This document shows positions 7,231-16,009 of a stretch of DNA of 37,701 nt, one piece after another. A program made the translations under genes and the position numbers. This DNA is from an uncultured Actinomycetes bacterium (lineage in GTDB: Bacteria; Actinomycetota; Actinomycetes; S36-B12): the NCBI GenBank assembly GCA_903960135.1, contig CAJBZP010000016.1, forward strand, positions 1-37,701. The letters run 5' to 3'. The notes below the pieces were generated by a model. It saw only the letters and a program-made list of their open reading frames with translations, ran no database searches and had not been told where the DNA came from. Position 1 is the stretch's first letter. The number at the start of each line of letters is the position of its first letter.

Positions 7231-8654
7231 GCGGCCCACCAGGCAAGAAGGGCCTCGGTGGCCTGCGCCTCCCCAAGGGGCCCGCGATCTAGGCGCAGAT
7301 CCATCAAGAACCGATACGCCTCACCAACGACCGGGCCCGGTGGCAGATCCAAGATGCGCATGATCGCCGCACCATCAAGGTCTGGGCGCAAGGCCGCAAG
7401 TTCCTCCTCCTGTTCCAAAACATTGATGCGATTTTCTAGGCTGCTATAGGCCTGCTGCAGTGCCGCGGCCCGGCGCTTATTTCGCGTAGTGGAATCAGCA
7501 CGCGTGAGCTTATGCAGTTGCACGAGTTGGTCACCCGCATCGCGCACATACCGACGCACCGCTGAGTCAGTCCATTCGCCGGTGCCGTATCCGTGAAAGC
7601 GCAGGTGTAATTCAACCAACCGGGCCACCTGGTCGGTGGTCTCGTTTGAGAACCGCATGGCCCGCATGCGCTTCTTGACCATCCGAGCTCCTACCATCTC
7701 GTGATGGTGAAATGACACCCCGCCATCTTTTTCAAACTTGCGAGTTTTGGGTTTGCCGATGTCATGCAGTAGCGCAGCAAGTCGCAGCACCGGGTCGGGT
7801 CCACTAACCGGTTCGTGCAAAGTCTCCATCGCAATTGCCTGCTCAAGCACCATCATCGAGTGCTCATAGACATCCTTGTGGCGGTGGTGCTCGTCCTCGG
7901 CTAGGCGAAGCGCCGGTAATTCAGGCAAAATCCAGTCGGCTACCCCGGTTTCGACAAGTAATTCCAAACCCGAGCGCGGATCAGGTGCCATGAGGGTCTT
8001 CATAAATTCCTCGCGCACGCGCTCTGCTGACACGATGGTGATGCGCTCAGCTTGCTCGCCCATTGCCTGCAAGACCTCATCGCTGACCCGGAAGCCAAGT
8101 TGGGCCACGAAACGTGCGGCCCGCATGATGCGCAGCGGATCATCGTCAAATGAATCCTGAGCCCGACCAGGTGTGCGGAGCAGGTAGTTGTCCAGATCGG
8201 ATGCACCCGCAAAAAGGTCGACCAACTGCATCTGGGGTAGTCGAAGTGCTAAGGCATTTATCGTAAAATCCCGGCGCGCCAAATCACCCTCCAGGGTGTC
8301 GCCGAAGTCCACAACCGGCTTGCGGGAATCCCGGTCATACTGCTCGGTTCGATAGGTGGTGATTTCACATTCACGCCCCGAAATCCGGGCCCCGACGGTG
8401 CCAAAGCGGATCCCGACATCCCAAACCGCCGAGGCCAGCGGAGTTAACAGCTCGATGATGACTTCTGGTCGCGCATCGGTCGTGAAATCCAAATCCCCGG
8501 TCGCACCCACCCGGCCGAGCAGGGCATCTCGCACCGGGCCGCCGACCAGGGCGATCTCGTGACCGGCACCGGTAAATCTCTCCCCCAGGTCGGTCAAAAG
8601 CCCCGAAATCGGGGCCAATTTGGCGATTGCCTGGAGTTCCGCTGGAGTCGACAC
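7221..8654 (-). CDS. cca: CCA tRNA nucleotidyltransferase with HD domain
   Basis: A 477-residue class II nucleotidyltransferase that adds or repairs the 3' CCA of tRNA. The head domain shows GGPVRDALLGR and the catalytic DLDF pair, followed by GDLARRDFTINALAL and the RIMRAARFVAQLGF nucleotide-selecting region. An HD phosphohydrolase domain (AALLHDIGKP and a later HHHE segment) follows, as in the actinobacterial PcnA/Cca form. The length is normal. The GTG start has no Shine-Dalgarno, but a TACGCT hexamer ends seven bases upstream, which points to a leaderless message. It is divergent from the NUDIX gene with a 44-base gap, as in the M. tuberculosis Rv3907c/Rv3908 arrangement. It may alternatively be annotated as pcnB or poly(A) polymerase-like. 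Confidence 0.92.
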   Translation of the reverse strand: MSTPAELQAIAKLAPISGLLTDLGERFTGAGHEIALVGGPVRDALLGRVGATGDLDFTTDARPEVIIELLTPLASAVWDVGIRFGTVGARISGRECEITTYRTEQYDRDSRKPVVDFGDTLEGDLARRDFTINALALRLPQMQLVDLFAGASDLDNYLLRTPGRAQDSFDDDPLRIMRAARFVAQLGFRVSDEVLQAMGEQAERITIVSAERVREEFMKTLMAPDPRSGLELLVETGVADWILPELPALRLAEDEHHRHKDVYEHSMMVLEQAIAMETLHEPVSGPDPVLRLAALLHDIGKPKTRKFEKDGGVSFHHHEMVGARMVKKRMRAMRFSNETTDQVARLVELHLRFHGYGTGEWTDSAVRRYVRDAGDQLVQLHKLTRADSTTRNKRRAAALQQAYSSLENRINVLEQEEELAALRPDLDGAAIMRILDLPPGPVVGEAYRFLMDLRLDRGPLGEAQATEALLAWWAARR

Positions 8655-8698
8655 ACATAGCAGCGTAATGACTGAACCCTCAGGTTTATCCTGCCGAT
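8655..8698. promoter_or_regulatory. Compact divergent promoter, both genes likely leaderless
   Basis: On the minus strand TACGCT (8667-8662) ends seven bases before the cca GTG. On the plus strand TTTATC (8685-8690) ends eight bases before the NUDIX ATG. Neither gene has a Shine-Dalgarno, and no consensus -35 is obvious in either direction. Confidence 0.45.
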
Positions 8699-9151
8699 AT
8701 GGGTAAGCACATTCCGAGTGTCGAGGAGACCTCGGCCGGCGGGTTGGTGCTGGACCTCAGCGGTGCCCTGCCCATGGCTGCGCTGATCGCGCGCCACGAC
8801 CGAAATGGCCGCCTGATCTGGCTGCTGCCCAAGGGGCATGTGGAGACCGGCGAGACAAATGAGGAGGCCGCCATCCGCGAGGTGGCCGAAGAAACCGGGA
8901 TCACCGCCAGCATCTTGGCGCCCCTTGGGGTCATTGATTTTTGGTTCATGACACCTAATCAGCGCATCCACAAGACCGTCCACCACTATCTTTTGCAGGC
9001 TATCGGCGGTGAGCTCAGCGACACCGATATCGAAGTAGTCGAAGTCGCTTGGGTGCCCCTTGCTGAAGTCCGTGCCAAACTTCGCTACCCCGATGAGCGC
9101 AAACTCATCACCAAAGTTTCAGACTTACTTGGCGATACGTGCCTAACCTGA
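8699..9151 (+). CDS. NUDIX hydrolase (MutT4-like)
   Basis: A 150-residue NUDIX domain protein. The 23-residue NUDIX box is complete from Gly46 (GHVETGE) through REVAEETGI at about residue 68, giving the Mg2+-binding glutamates needed to hydrolyse a nucleoside-diphosphate-linked substrate. The substrate is unknown. The N-terminus [11 protein letters not shown] and the [12 protein letters not shown] segment are typical of the actinobacterial homologue next to cca (Rv3908, MutT4). It begins the long plus-strand block through to cwlM. Its last 13 bases overlap the start of the DUF6049 gene. Confidence 0.88.
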   Translation: MGKHIPSVEETSAGGLVLDLSGALPMAALIARHDRNGRLIWLLPKGHVETGETNEEAAIREVAEETGITASILAPLGVIDFWFMTPNQRIHKTVHHYLLQAIGGELSDTDIEVVEVAWVPLAEVRAKLRYPDERKLITKVSDLLGDTCLT

Positions 9152-11268
9152 GAATTAACCTCTCGTTGCGCCTTTTCCTGGCGGCTCTACTCAGCACTGC
9201 AGCGCTTGCCGGTGGTGCCACCCCGGCGCGCGCTATACCCGCGGACTCGCAGATTGAAATTGTCTTGGACCAATTCACCCCGGTGGTGCCTAAAGTAAAA
9301 GGCACACTTCGAATCAGTGGCCGAGTCCTGAATATCTCCGGCCGCTCAATCGAAAACGTATCCGTCCAATTACGCGTTGCTGAATCGCCGATAACTCTCT
9401 TGAGCACGCTAGCCGAAGTTAGTGCAGCAGACCTCATCTCCGACGTCGACGATGACTCAAGCAGTATTGATGCGACGCGCACTTTGATCACCTCCGCGCT
9501 AGCCCCGAACCAGCAAGGGTTCTTCACAATCTCAATTGCATTTGCGGATTTGGGGCTGACCACTCCCGGCACCTACGTCATCGCGGTCGAAGCCCTCGGC
9601 TCGATAGCCGGTGTTGACGAATTTGATGAACGTAAAGGCATTGAACGGACGTTTTTGCCGTGGCTGCCCACCGGCTCGGGCGTTGCCCCAATTGGGGTTA
9701 CCTGGCTCTGGCCACTCGTCGACTGGCCCGCCCGCAACGCCAATGGGGTGCTAGTGAACGACGAAACCCCGAATGCAATGGCACCAGGTGGGCGACTTTA
9801 CGAACTCGTGAAGGTCGGCGCCGATTATCCCGGGCGGGTTTCCTGGTTCGCGGACCCGGAGTTGTTGCAGGCGGCCTCCGCCATGGCACAGGGTTATCTG
9901 GTGCAAGAGGACGGCAGCCCGGTGGCCGGTGATCAATCAGATGCGGTCTTAGGTTGGCTGACTTCGCTGCGCTCGGCACTTGACGCCGCCGCGACGGTAA
10001 CGCAAACGCAATCGCAACTGCGGGTGCTGCCCTATGCAGATGTGGATGCCACGGCAGTGCGCAGGGCCGATCTGGCCACCGATCTAATACGCGCGGTAAC
10101 GCAGGCGCCGATTATTTCGCGGGCGGCCATCGGCACGCCGATTGCTGAAACCGCTTATTGGGCACCGGGTGGGCGAATCGATAAGCAGACAGCGGAGTTG
10201 CTGGTCTCATCCGGGGTGCGGACCGTGATCGTGTCGTCGCGCGCGGTTTCCACGGCTAGCAGTGCCCCGGCCCTTGCCTCAATCAGCACTCCCGTGGGCG
10301 CATTGACGGCAGTGCTGATTGACCCGGTGCTCGCAGATTTACTAACCACCCCAAAGAGCGGAGCCGATGAGGTGATCTTGGCCCGGCAGCAGTTCTTGGC
10401 GCAGACCGCACTCCTTGCGACTTCGGCGACCGGACCCGCCCGCGTGGTGGTGGCCCCTCTTAATGCCCGATGGGCACCGGACCCACAACTTCTCAAAGAC
10501 CTACTGGATGCAACCAGCGCAGCACCTTGGCTTTCAATGCAGTCAATTGACGAACTACTTACCGCCACGCCGGCATTTGCCGACCGATTGAACTATGGCC
10601 AACTAGCAAAGCAGGCCGAACTCCCGACCGCCTATCTGCAGCAGGTGATGAAAGCCCAGGGGAGACTGCAGCAGTTCGTCGCGATTCTCGATGACCCCGC
10701 GGCGATTTCGGTTGGGTTCTCGCAGGCAATGACCCGCACCCTTTCGTCGGCTTGGCGCAGTCAGCCCACTACCGGCCGGACCTTACTTAAGCAGATAAAC
10801 GTCGAACTCATTGAGCAAATGGGGCAGGTTAGAGCGCTGTCTAAGGGCACCATAACTTTTTCCGGAGATTCCGGTCAGGTGCCAATCACCTTGGCTAATG
10901 ACCTCGATCAGAGTGTGACCGTGAGCATGCAATTGGTCGGGGTCCCTGCAGCTCGACTCGAATCACCGCCGGTCACCGATATCGTCATTGCGGCCGGGCG
11001 CAAGGTAAGTGTTGAAGTCGAAGCCAGGGTCATTGGCGGTGATCCGCTACCGGTCAATATTCAGATCTTGACGCCAGAAGGGGATAAGTACGGCATCCCG
11101 AGCACCATCACTTTGGCGTCAACCGCTTACTCAAGGGCAGCCAGCTGGGTCGTCGGTGCTGCATTCGCCGCCATTCTTGTTTTCGTGATCGTCGGTGTGA
11201 CACGGCGGATCTGGAAAGCCCAGCGCTCCCAGCAAGCGGGTAATCCATCTGACACGGTGTCCCCGTGA
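9139..11268 (+). CDS. Secreted, C-terminally anchored DUF6049-type protein
   Basis: A 709-residue envelope protein. It has an N-terminal signal peptide ([20 protein letters not shown], then an Ala-rich cleavage region), a large extracytoplasmic part and a C-terminal helix (about 668-692) followed by a short basic tail. Between NUDIX and murJ this is the usual place of the Rv3909/DUF6049 family, whose function is not established. An N-terminal immunoglobulin-like beta region ([28 protein letters not shown]) is suggested by sequence character. The GTG start overlaps the NUDIX gene, and the stop overlaps murJ by four bases (GTGA), so the three are translationally linked. A role with MurJ in envelope assembly is inferred from context. 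Confidence 0.78.
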   Translation: MPNLRINLSLRLFLAALLSTAALAGGATPARAIPADSQIEIVLDQFTPVVPKVKGTLRISGRVLNISGRSIENVSVQLRVAESPITLLSTLAEVSAADLISDVDDDSSSIDATRTLITSALAPNQQGFFTISIAFADLGLTTPGTYVIAVEALGSIAGVDEFDERKGIERTFLPWLPTGSGVAPIGVTWLWPLVDWPARNANGVLVNDETPNAMAPGGRLYELVKVGADYPGRVSWFADPELLQAASAMAQGYLVQEDGSPVAGDQSDAVLGWLTSLRSALDAAATVTQTQSQLRVLPYADVDATAVRRADLATDLIRAVTQAPIISRAAIGTPIAETAYWAPGGRIDKQTAELLVSSGVRTVIVSSRAVSTASSAPALASISTPVGALTAVLIDPVLADLLTTPKSGADEVILARQQFLAQTALLATSATGPARVVVAPLNARWAPDPQLLKDLLDATSAAPWLSMQSIDELLTATPAFADRLNYGQLAKQAELPTAYLQQVMKAQGRLQQFVAILDDPAAISVGFSQAMTRTLSSAWRSQPTTGRTLLKQINVELIEQMGQVRALSKGTITFSGDSGQVPITLANDLDQSVTVSMQLVGVPAARLESPPVTDIVIAAGRKVSVEVEARVIGGDPLPVNIQILTPEGDKYGIPSTITLASTAYSRAASWVVGAAFAAILVFVIVGVTRRIWKAQRSQQAGNPSDTVSP

Positions 11269-12923
11269 CCGAAAATGCTAGCGGTAGTGCGCTGGTGCGC
11301 TCCAGTGCTGTCATGGCATCGGGCACCATCGTTTCGCGAATTACCGGCGTGCTCCGTGATATCGCCGCTGCCGCCGCCCTGGGGTTCTACTTAGTATCTG
11401 ACGCCTTCTCCTTGGGCAATAGCCTGCCCACGATTGTTTATATCCTCATTATTGGCGGGGCACTGAACGCGGTTTTCATTCCACAATTAGTTCGTCGCAT
11501 GAGTGAGGATGAAGATCAAGGCAAGGCGTACGCGGATCGTCTGATCACACTCATAGTGACCGCATTGCTGCTGCTGTCAGTGATTGCAGTGCTGGCCGCG
11601 CCGCTGATCGTTGATCTCTATACCCCGTCGGACTACCCCGCCAATGAGTTTGATCTAGCGGTTGCCTTTGCGCGACTTTGCTTACCGCAGGTGCTCTTCT
11701 ACGGCATCTATTCAATTCTTGGCCAGGTATTGAATGCGCGCGGACGATTCGGGGCGCCGATGTTCGCGCCCATAGCGAACAATGTGATCGCGATCGCGAC
11801 CTTTTGTTTATTCATTGCCGTAGCTGGTACCTCAGCGGCCGCAGATGGAGTGCTCACTACCCAGCAGATCCTCATCCTCGGCATCGGTACCACCCTGGGT
11901 GTCATCTCCCAAGCCGTGATCTTGCTACCGGTGTTACGCCGGTCCGGCTTTAACTGGCGGCCACGCTTCGACTGGAAGGGCGCCGGTCTGGGAAAGGCCG
12001 GCAGCTTGGCACTGTGGACCATCGGCTTGGTGCTCGTCAATCAGGCTACCTACGTTGTCATCACCCGACTCGCTACGCAGGCCAACGTCGATGCCGCTGC
12101 CGCCGGCACCGTCGCAGCCGGACTCACCACGTACCAAAAGGCACATCTGGTTTTCATGCTGCCCCATAGTGTCATCACGATTTCCATCGTGACCGCGATG
12201 CTGCCGGCCTTAAGCCGCATTGCGCACGCTGGGGAGCTGCGACGGGTTGGCAGCGATATCGGTACCACGATGCGCACCGTTGCCGCCTTGATCGTGCCGG
12301 TTGTTGCCGTGCTATTCGTTACCGGCTCAGACCTTGCGGTGCTGCTGTTCGGCTACGGGGCCGCAACAGCCGAGCAGGCTTCCTTGATGGGTGAGATTGT
12401 TTCCATCTTCATGATCGGACTTCTGCCTTTCACCCTTTTCTATGTGCTCCTTCGGGGCTACTACGCCATGGAGGACACCCGAACCCCCTTCTACATCACC
12501 GTTGGCCTGAGCGCGTTTTGGCTGGTGACCGTCCTACCGCTGTTTAGAATTGCGCCAGCCGGTGGTGCGCAGGTCGCGATGATCGCCTTCACATATTCCC
12601 TCTCCTATTGGGTTGGCCTGGCGTTGGCGTGGGTGGTGCTTGCTCGCCGAGTCGGCGGTCTGGACTCCGGCCGGACCATTCGAAGCCTGCTGCGCATCGG
12701 GGTAGCCGGCCTGGTGGCACTCGGTCTCATGCTCGGTGCCCACTTCATCCTCGGTCGAATCTTCGTGGGCCAACTTCCTAGTGACAAGCTCGTCGTGCTG
12801 CTCATCTTGCTCGTTGTTGGCGCCATCGGCGCGGCTTCATACTGGGCGGTCGCTTGGTTGCTGCGGATTAAAGAAGTATCCGATGTCACGAAATTACTAG
12901 GCCGCAAGTTGCGGAAATCATGA
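11265..12923 (+). CDS. murJ: Lipid II flippase MurJ (MviN)
   Basis: A 552-residue polytopic protein of the MOP superfamily that flips the peptidoglycan precursor lipid II across the membrane. Family marks include the N-terminal SSAVMASGTIVSRITGVLRD, the NVIAIATFCLF region, FMLPHSVITISIVTAMLPALSR (near mid-protein) and LLRGYYAMEDTRTPF, with about 14 predicted helices. It ends after the membrane part. In M. tuberculosis MviN the same polypeptide continues into a pseudokinase and an extracytoplasmic domain, but here those are the next gene, overlapping by four bases (ATGA). The GTG start overlaps the DUF6049 stop. Confidence 0.93.
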   Translation: MTENASGSALVRSSAVMASGTIVSRITGVLRDIAAAAALGFYLVSDAFSLGNSLPTIVYILIIGGALNAVFIPQLVRRMSEDEDQGKAYADRLITLIVTALLLLSVIAVLAAPLIVDLYTPSDYPANEFDLAVAFARLCLPQVLFYGIYSILGQVLNARGRFGAPMFAPIANNVIAIATFCLFIAVAGTSAAADGVLTTQQILILGIGTTLGVISQAVILLPVLRRSGFNWRPRFDWKGAGLGKAGSLALWTIGLVLVNQATYVVITRLATQANVDAAAAGTVAAGLTTYQKAHLVFMLPHSVITISIVTAMLPALSRIAHAGELRRVGSDIGTTMRTVAALIVPVVAVLFVTGSDLAVLLFGYGAATAEQASLMGEIVSIFMIGLLPFTLFYVLLRGYYAMEDTRTPFYITVGLSAFWLVTVLPLFRIAPAGGAQVAMIAFTYSLSYWVGLALAWVVLARRVGGLDSGRTIRSLLRIGVAGLVALGLMLGAHFILGRIFVGQLPSDKLVVLLILLVVGAIGAASYWAVAWLLRIKEVSDVTKLLGRKLRKS

Positions 12924-14434
12924 CTGGCCCCGAGCGCATTGGTCGCTACTTGCTGCTAGCGGATCTTGATCCCGAGCAACTCGACCCAGCGGTGCAATTC
13001 TTTCGAGGCCATGACGAAGTCCTGGATCGCGAGGTCTCATTACGGATTCTTGACGCAGATGACCCACGGGCGCCCGCCTTTCTCGGTGCCGCCCGCGCTG
13101 CTGCCCTAGTGGAGGATCGTCGCCTGCTGCGCATTCTCGATGTGCTCACTTTGTCCAAGACAGATACCCAGCCAGCGCAAATCGTCGTCATAAGTGAGTG
13201 GGCAACCGGGCGCAACTTAAGTGAACTCATGCAATCACGTGGTGACCAGCCAATACCTGTTGACGATGCAATCAACATCGTCGCCGAAGTTGCTCGCGCA
13301 GTTGCCGCTGGGCTCAGCACCAACGTCAACCACGGCCGGCTTCGGCCATCCAGTGTGATCGTGACCGATGCTGGTGAGGTCAGAGTCCGGGGCCTTGCGG
13401 TGGATGCCAGCCTTTGGGGTTCACTCAATCCCGACGAAACCAAGACCCAGAGCGACGTCGATGCATTGGGCTGCCTGCTTTATCTGTTGGTGACCGGCCT
13501 ATGGGCGGGCCCACCCGTGGCCGGGCTCACCGCTGCCCCGAAGACCGGCGCGAACGTACTGCCGCCATCAAGGGTGCGGGCCGATGTGCCTCGAGTTGTT
13601 GATGAAGCCGTCGCTCGATCTGTAAGTAGTGCGGCTAGGCCACGTGGGGTCACCAATATCACCGATGCGTCGGCATTTACCGCCATGCTCGGGCTAACCC
13701 GCGATCACCTGGCACCTGTTTCGCACGGAGCTAAGCATCGTGATGAGCCAAATGGCAAAACACAGAGCACTTCACATATTCTCCTCCGAATTGCCGGGGT
13801 AATCATCGCCTTCGCGCTGGTAATCGGATTTGGTATTTGGGGTTGGCAGTTGATTACCAGTGGCTCGGTTTTGACCGCAACCCCGACTGAAGTTGCAGTT
13901 GCCGATCTCCTGACCGAGTCGGCTCTGCCCATGGCATCGGCAAGTGCTCAGTCCGGTCCTGAGGTCTTGCCTATCGTCAAAGTTCGTAGTTTTGATCCGT
14001 TCGGGGATGACAACAAGGACGGTAATCCAGATGGCAAGAAGGGCAAGGAGAACAACGAGGAGGCCGCCCTCGCGGCAGATCTCGATGTGACCACGGCCTG
14101 GCATTCACAGAGCTACAAGTCAGCCGACGCCGATGGCAAGGGTGGAGTGGGCCTCATCATCAACATGGGTGAGCCGCATTCGGTTAGTTCGGCCTCATTG
14201 ACCTTTGAAGGCGTTGGTGCCGCGACGCAGGTGCGCGTGGCAGATGAAATATTGCCCGACCCCAGCCTGTGGACGCTGCTCGCCGAGGCACCCGCGGGCG
14301 ATCGGCAAATCGACTTGCGCGGGCCGCGAGCCATCACCGGTAAGTACGTCCTACTTTGGTTTCCGCAATTACCGCAACGTGTTGACGACCCCGGGACCTA
14401 CCGGGTGGGTCTCAGTAAGGTCACCTTGAACTAG
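12920..14434 (+). CDS. Membrane pseudokinase with extracytoplasmic discoidin-like domain (MurJ partner)
   Basis: A 504-residue protein. Residues 5-260 have a Ser/Thr kinase-like fold, but the catalytic residues are lost. The VAIK lysine position reads VSLR (Arg42), HRD reads HGR (138-140), and the DFG position is within VRVRGLA. The DVDALGCLLYLLVTG helix F motif is kept. One TM helix lies at about 286-312. The outer domain has an acidic Ca2+-like loop DDNKDGNPDGK and a DVTTAWHSQSY strand typical of the discoidin/F5-8C-like domain. This equals the C-terminal half of mycobacterial MviN, whose pseudokinase binds FhaA when phosphorylated. It is probably a regulator of MurJ. It has its own ATG overlapping the murJ stop. 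Confidence 0.85.
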   Translation: MTGPERIGRYLLLADLDPEQLDPAVQFFRGHDEVLDREVSLRILDADDPRAPAFLGAARAAALVEDRRLLRILDVLTLSKTDTQPAQIVVISEWATGRNLSELMQSRGDQPIPVDDAINIVAEVARAVAAGLSTNVNHGRLRPSSVIVTDAGEVRVRGLAVDASLWGSLNPDETKTQSDVDALGCLLYLLVTGLWAGPPVAGLTAAPKTGANVLPPSRVRADVPRVVDEAVARSVSSAARPRGVTNITDASAFTAMLGLTRDHLAPVSHGAKHRDEPNGKTQSTSHILLRIAGVIIAFALVIGFGIWGWQLITSGSVLTATPTEVAVADLLTESALPMASASAQSGPEVLPIVKVRSFDPFGDDNKDGNPDGKKGKENNEEAALAADLDVTTAWHSQSYKSADADGKGGVGLIINMGEPHSVSSASLTFEGVGAATQVRVADEILPDPSLWTLLAEAPAGDRQIDLRGPRAITGKYVLLWFPQLPQRVDDPGTYRVGLSKVTLN

Positions 14435-14452
14435 CCGCGGGGCCGATGGCCC

Positions 14453-14466
14453 TAGGCTCAGGCATC
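14453..14466 (+). promoter_or_regulatory. Candidate leaderless promoter of sigM
   Basis: TAGGCT (14453-14458) ends eight bases before the ATG at 14467. There is no Shine-Dalgarno before either candidate start of sigM. A TTGAAC at 14426-14431 would give a 21-base spacer, which is too long to be convincing. The assignment rests on the same -10-to-start spacing seen at other genes in the window. Confidence 0.3.
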
Positions 14467-15105
14467 ATGGAGCCCGAAGAGGTGTTCTCCCCGGCAGGTG
14501 GGGGTGATCGCACCGACGCCCAGTTACTTGCGGCGCATATCGCCGGTGACCCGGCCGCCTTCGAGGCCCTTGTTTATCGCCACCGAGATCGCCTCTGGTC
14601 GGTCGCCCTACGCACCACCAGTGACCCAGAGGAAGCCGCCGATGCCTTGCAGGATGCTTTCTTGTCGGCCTTTAGGCGGGCCGATCAATTCCGGGGCGAG
14701 GCAGCGGTAACCACTTGGTTGCACCGGATTGTCGTTAATGCCTGCCTAGACCGGCTACGTCGGCGAGCCACTCGGCCCGCGGTGCCGCTGCCCGAAGATC
14801 TTGGCCAGACCTTGGCCGACCCCGGTGACCAAATGAGCCAACGCGAGACCCAATTGATTATCGCCAAGGCGTTGGCGAACCTGCCCCCCGATCAGCGGGC
14901 GGCCATTGTCCTGGTCGATGTGGAAGGTCTATCGGTTCAAGAAGCAGCTGAGATTTTGGGTTGCCCGACCGGTACCGTGAAGAGTCGATGTTCGCGCGGG
15001 CGGGCCCGGCTCGCCGAAGAGCTGGCTTTCATGCGGAACCGTAACGAGCCCGACACCGTCATACCGAAAGACAACACCTCGAAGGGGGGTGCATCAAATG
15101 GCTGA
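14467..15105 (+). CDS. sigM: ECF RNA polymerase sigma factor, SigM type
   Basis: A sigma-70 family ECF factor. Region 2 is clear (DPAAFEALVYRHRDRLWSVALR, then EEAADALQDAFLSAFRRADQFRG and TWLHRIVVNACLDRLRR), and region 4 ends in SVQEAAEILGCPTGTVKSRCSRGRARL, the -35-reading helix-turn-helix. The ORF track starts at 14446. I prefer the ATG at 14467 because a -10-like hexamer ends eight bases before it and neither site has a Shine-Dalgarno. The product is then 212 residues. Position before an anti-sigma gene and trxBA is the same as M. tuberculosis sigM (Rv3911). It overlaps the anti-sigma gene by eight bases, as expected for stoichiometric coupling. Confidence 0.9.
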   Translation: MEPEEVFSPAGGGDRTDAQLLAAHIAGDPAAFEALVYRHRDRLWSVALRTTSDPEEAADALQDAFLSAFRRADQFRGEAAVTTWLHRIVVNACLDRLRRRATRPAVPLPEDLGQTLADPGDQMSQRETQLIIAKALANLPPDQRAAIVLVDVEGLSVQEAAEILGCPTGTVKSRCSRGRARLAEELAFMRNRNEPDTVIPKDNTSKGGASNG

Positions 15106-15967
15106 CGACGCCCACGGGCCGATTGATGTACCCAGCAATCAACCCGAAGACCTCGATGGGCCATTGTTCGATGAGCCATTGTTCGATGAGCCATTGTTCG
15201 ATGAGCCATTGTTCGATGAGACATTGGCTGAACTTGCCTTCTTGGGCCCAGATCAAGTGCAGCCGGCCGAGGCCATGCCGGCGGCGATCTGGGACCGGCT
15301 GAGCGATGCCATCAGGGCCGAGGCCCCGTTGGTTTCCGGCGGACCGCTAGCCACCGTGCTAGCGATGTCGCCGCGGCGCCGCAGCCGTTGGGTGAGCGGG
15401 CTGGTGGCCGCCTCGGTTGCTGCTATCGCCGTGGGGGTGGTGGTGCAGGCCGTGCGCACACCCAGCCCGGAGGTCGTGGTTGCTGAAGCCGGTGTTGCCG
15501 GGGCCCCGGCAGCGGCTGAGGCCGACCAAACCAAACTCAAGACGAGTCTCGGGGTTTCCGGTGAAACGATGCCCGCCCGTCAGGTGATAGCCAGCGGAGC
15601 GAACTACACGCGCACCACCATGCAGGATCAAATTGGTGATCTCTTTGAGCGCATCGGGGTAGCCGATGCCAGCGCGATGGCCTCCATTATCCAAGAAAGC
15701 CCCGAAAATTTGATTGAAGGCAACACCGGGTTCACCGCCAAGGTCGAAACCATCAAGGCTTGTATCGCTGCCCTGATCGAACCCGGGGATGTTGGCACCG
15801 TGGTAATTGACCGAGCCATGTTTGAGCAGCAAGAGATTGCCTTGATCTTGGACCTCACCCCGTCAAAGAAGTTTAAGGCTTGGGTGGTCGGGCTCGACTG
15901 CGGTGAAAGTGGTCCTTCGATACTGATGCCCTTGGAGCTGGAACTCGCGGAACAATCAGCGCCCTAA
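15098..15967 (+). CDS. Membrane-anchored anti-sigma factor for SigM
   Basis: A 289-residue single-pass protein in the position of M. tuberculosis Rv3912 (RsmA, anti-SigM). ATG 15098 is chosen over GTG 15089 because AAGGGGGG lies eight bases upstream of it. The GTG overlaps that purine run. The cytoplasmic part carries four perfect PLFDE repeats (about residues 22-41), then TLAELAFLG and a short helical segment. One TM helix lies at about 97-118 (SGLVAASVAAIAVGVVVQAV), and the C-terminal ~170 residues are extracytoplasmic. No zinc-binding HxxxCxxC motif is present, so this is not a ZAS-type anti-sigma. Anti-sigma function is inferred from position, topology and the overlap with sigM. Confidence 0.72.
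   Translation: MADDAHGPIDVPSNQPEDLDGPLFDEPLFDEPLFDEPLFDETLAELAFLGPDQVQPAEAMPAAIWDRLSDAIRAEAPLVSGGPLATVLAMSPRRRSRWVSGLVAASVAAIAVGVVVQAVRTPSPEVVVAEAGVAGAPAAAEADQTKLKTSLGVSGETMPARQVIASGANYTRTTMQDQIGDLFERIGVADASAMASIIQESPENLIEGNTGFTAKVETIKACIAALIEPGDVGTVVIDRAMFEQQEIALILDLTPSKKFKAWVVGLDCGESGPSILMPLELELAEQSAP
15161..15220 (+). repeat. Four perfect 15-bp tandem repeats inside the anti-sigma gene
   Basis: CCATTGTTCGATGAG occurs four times head to tail without a single difference, encoding PLFDE x4. A partial degenerate copy (ACATTGGCTGA) follows. The unit is a multiple of three, so copy-number change by slippage would keep the frame. Confidence 0.95.
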
Positions 15968-15974
15968 GATCGTT
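15949..15974 (+). promoter_or_regulatory. SigR/SigH-type ECF promoter for trxBA
   Basis: GGAAC (15949-15953), exactly 18 bases, then GTT (15972-15974) lies 36 bases before the trxB start and overlaps the end of the anti-sigma gene. This fits the actinobacterial GGAAY-N18-GTT oxidative-stress ECF promoter, which is known to drive trxBA in Streptomyces and mycobacteria. Whether SigM or a SigR/SigH homologue reads it cannot be told. Confidence 0.6.
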
Positions 15975-15991
15975 ACCATCAGGGACACTGT

Positions 15992-16001
15992 TTTCGCGAA
16001 A
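15992..16001. promoter_or_regulatory. TTTCGCGAAA palindrome upstream of trxB
   Basis: A perfect 10-bp palindrome lies between the predicted transcription start and the trxB ribosome binding site, overlapping the A-run of AAAGG. It could be an operator or a small 5'-UTR element. No binder is known. Confidence 0.3.
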
Positions 16002-16009
16002 GGTTAATT

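Noticed and set aside
15161-15220. CRISPR-like array
   Set aside because: The 15-base units are contiguous with no spacers and encode PLFDE in frame.
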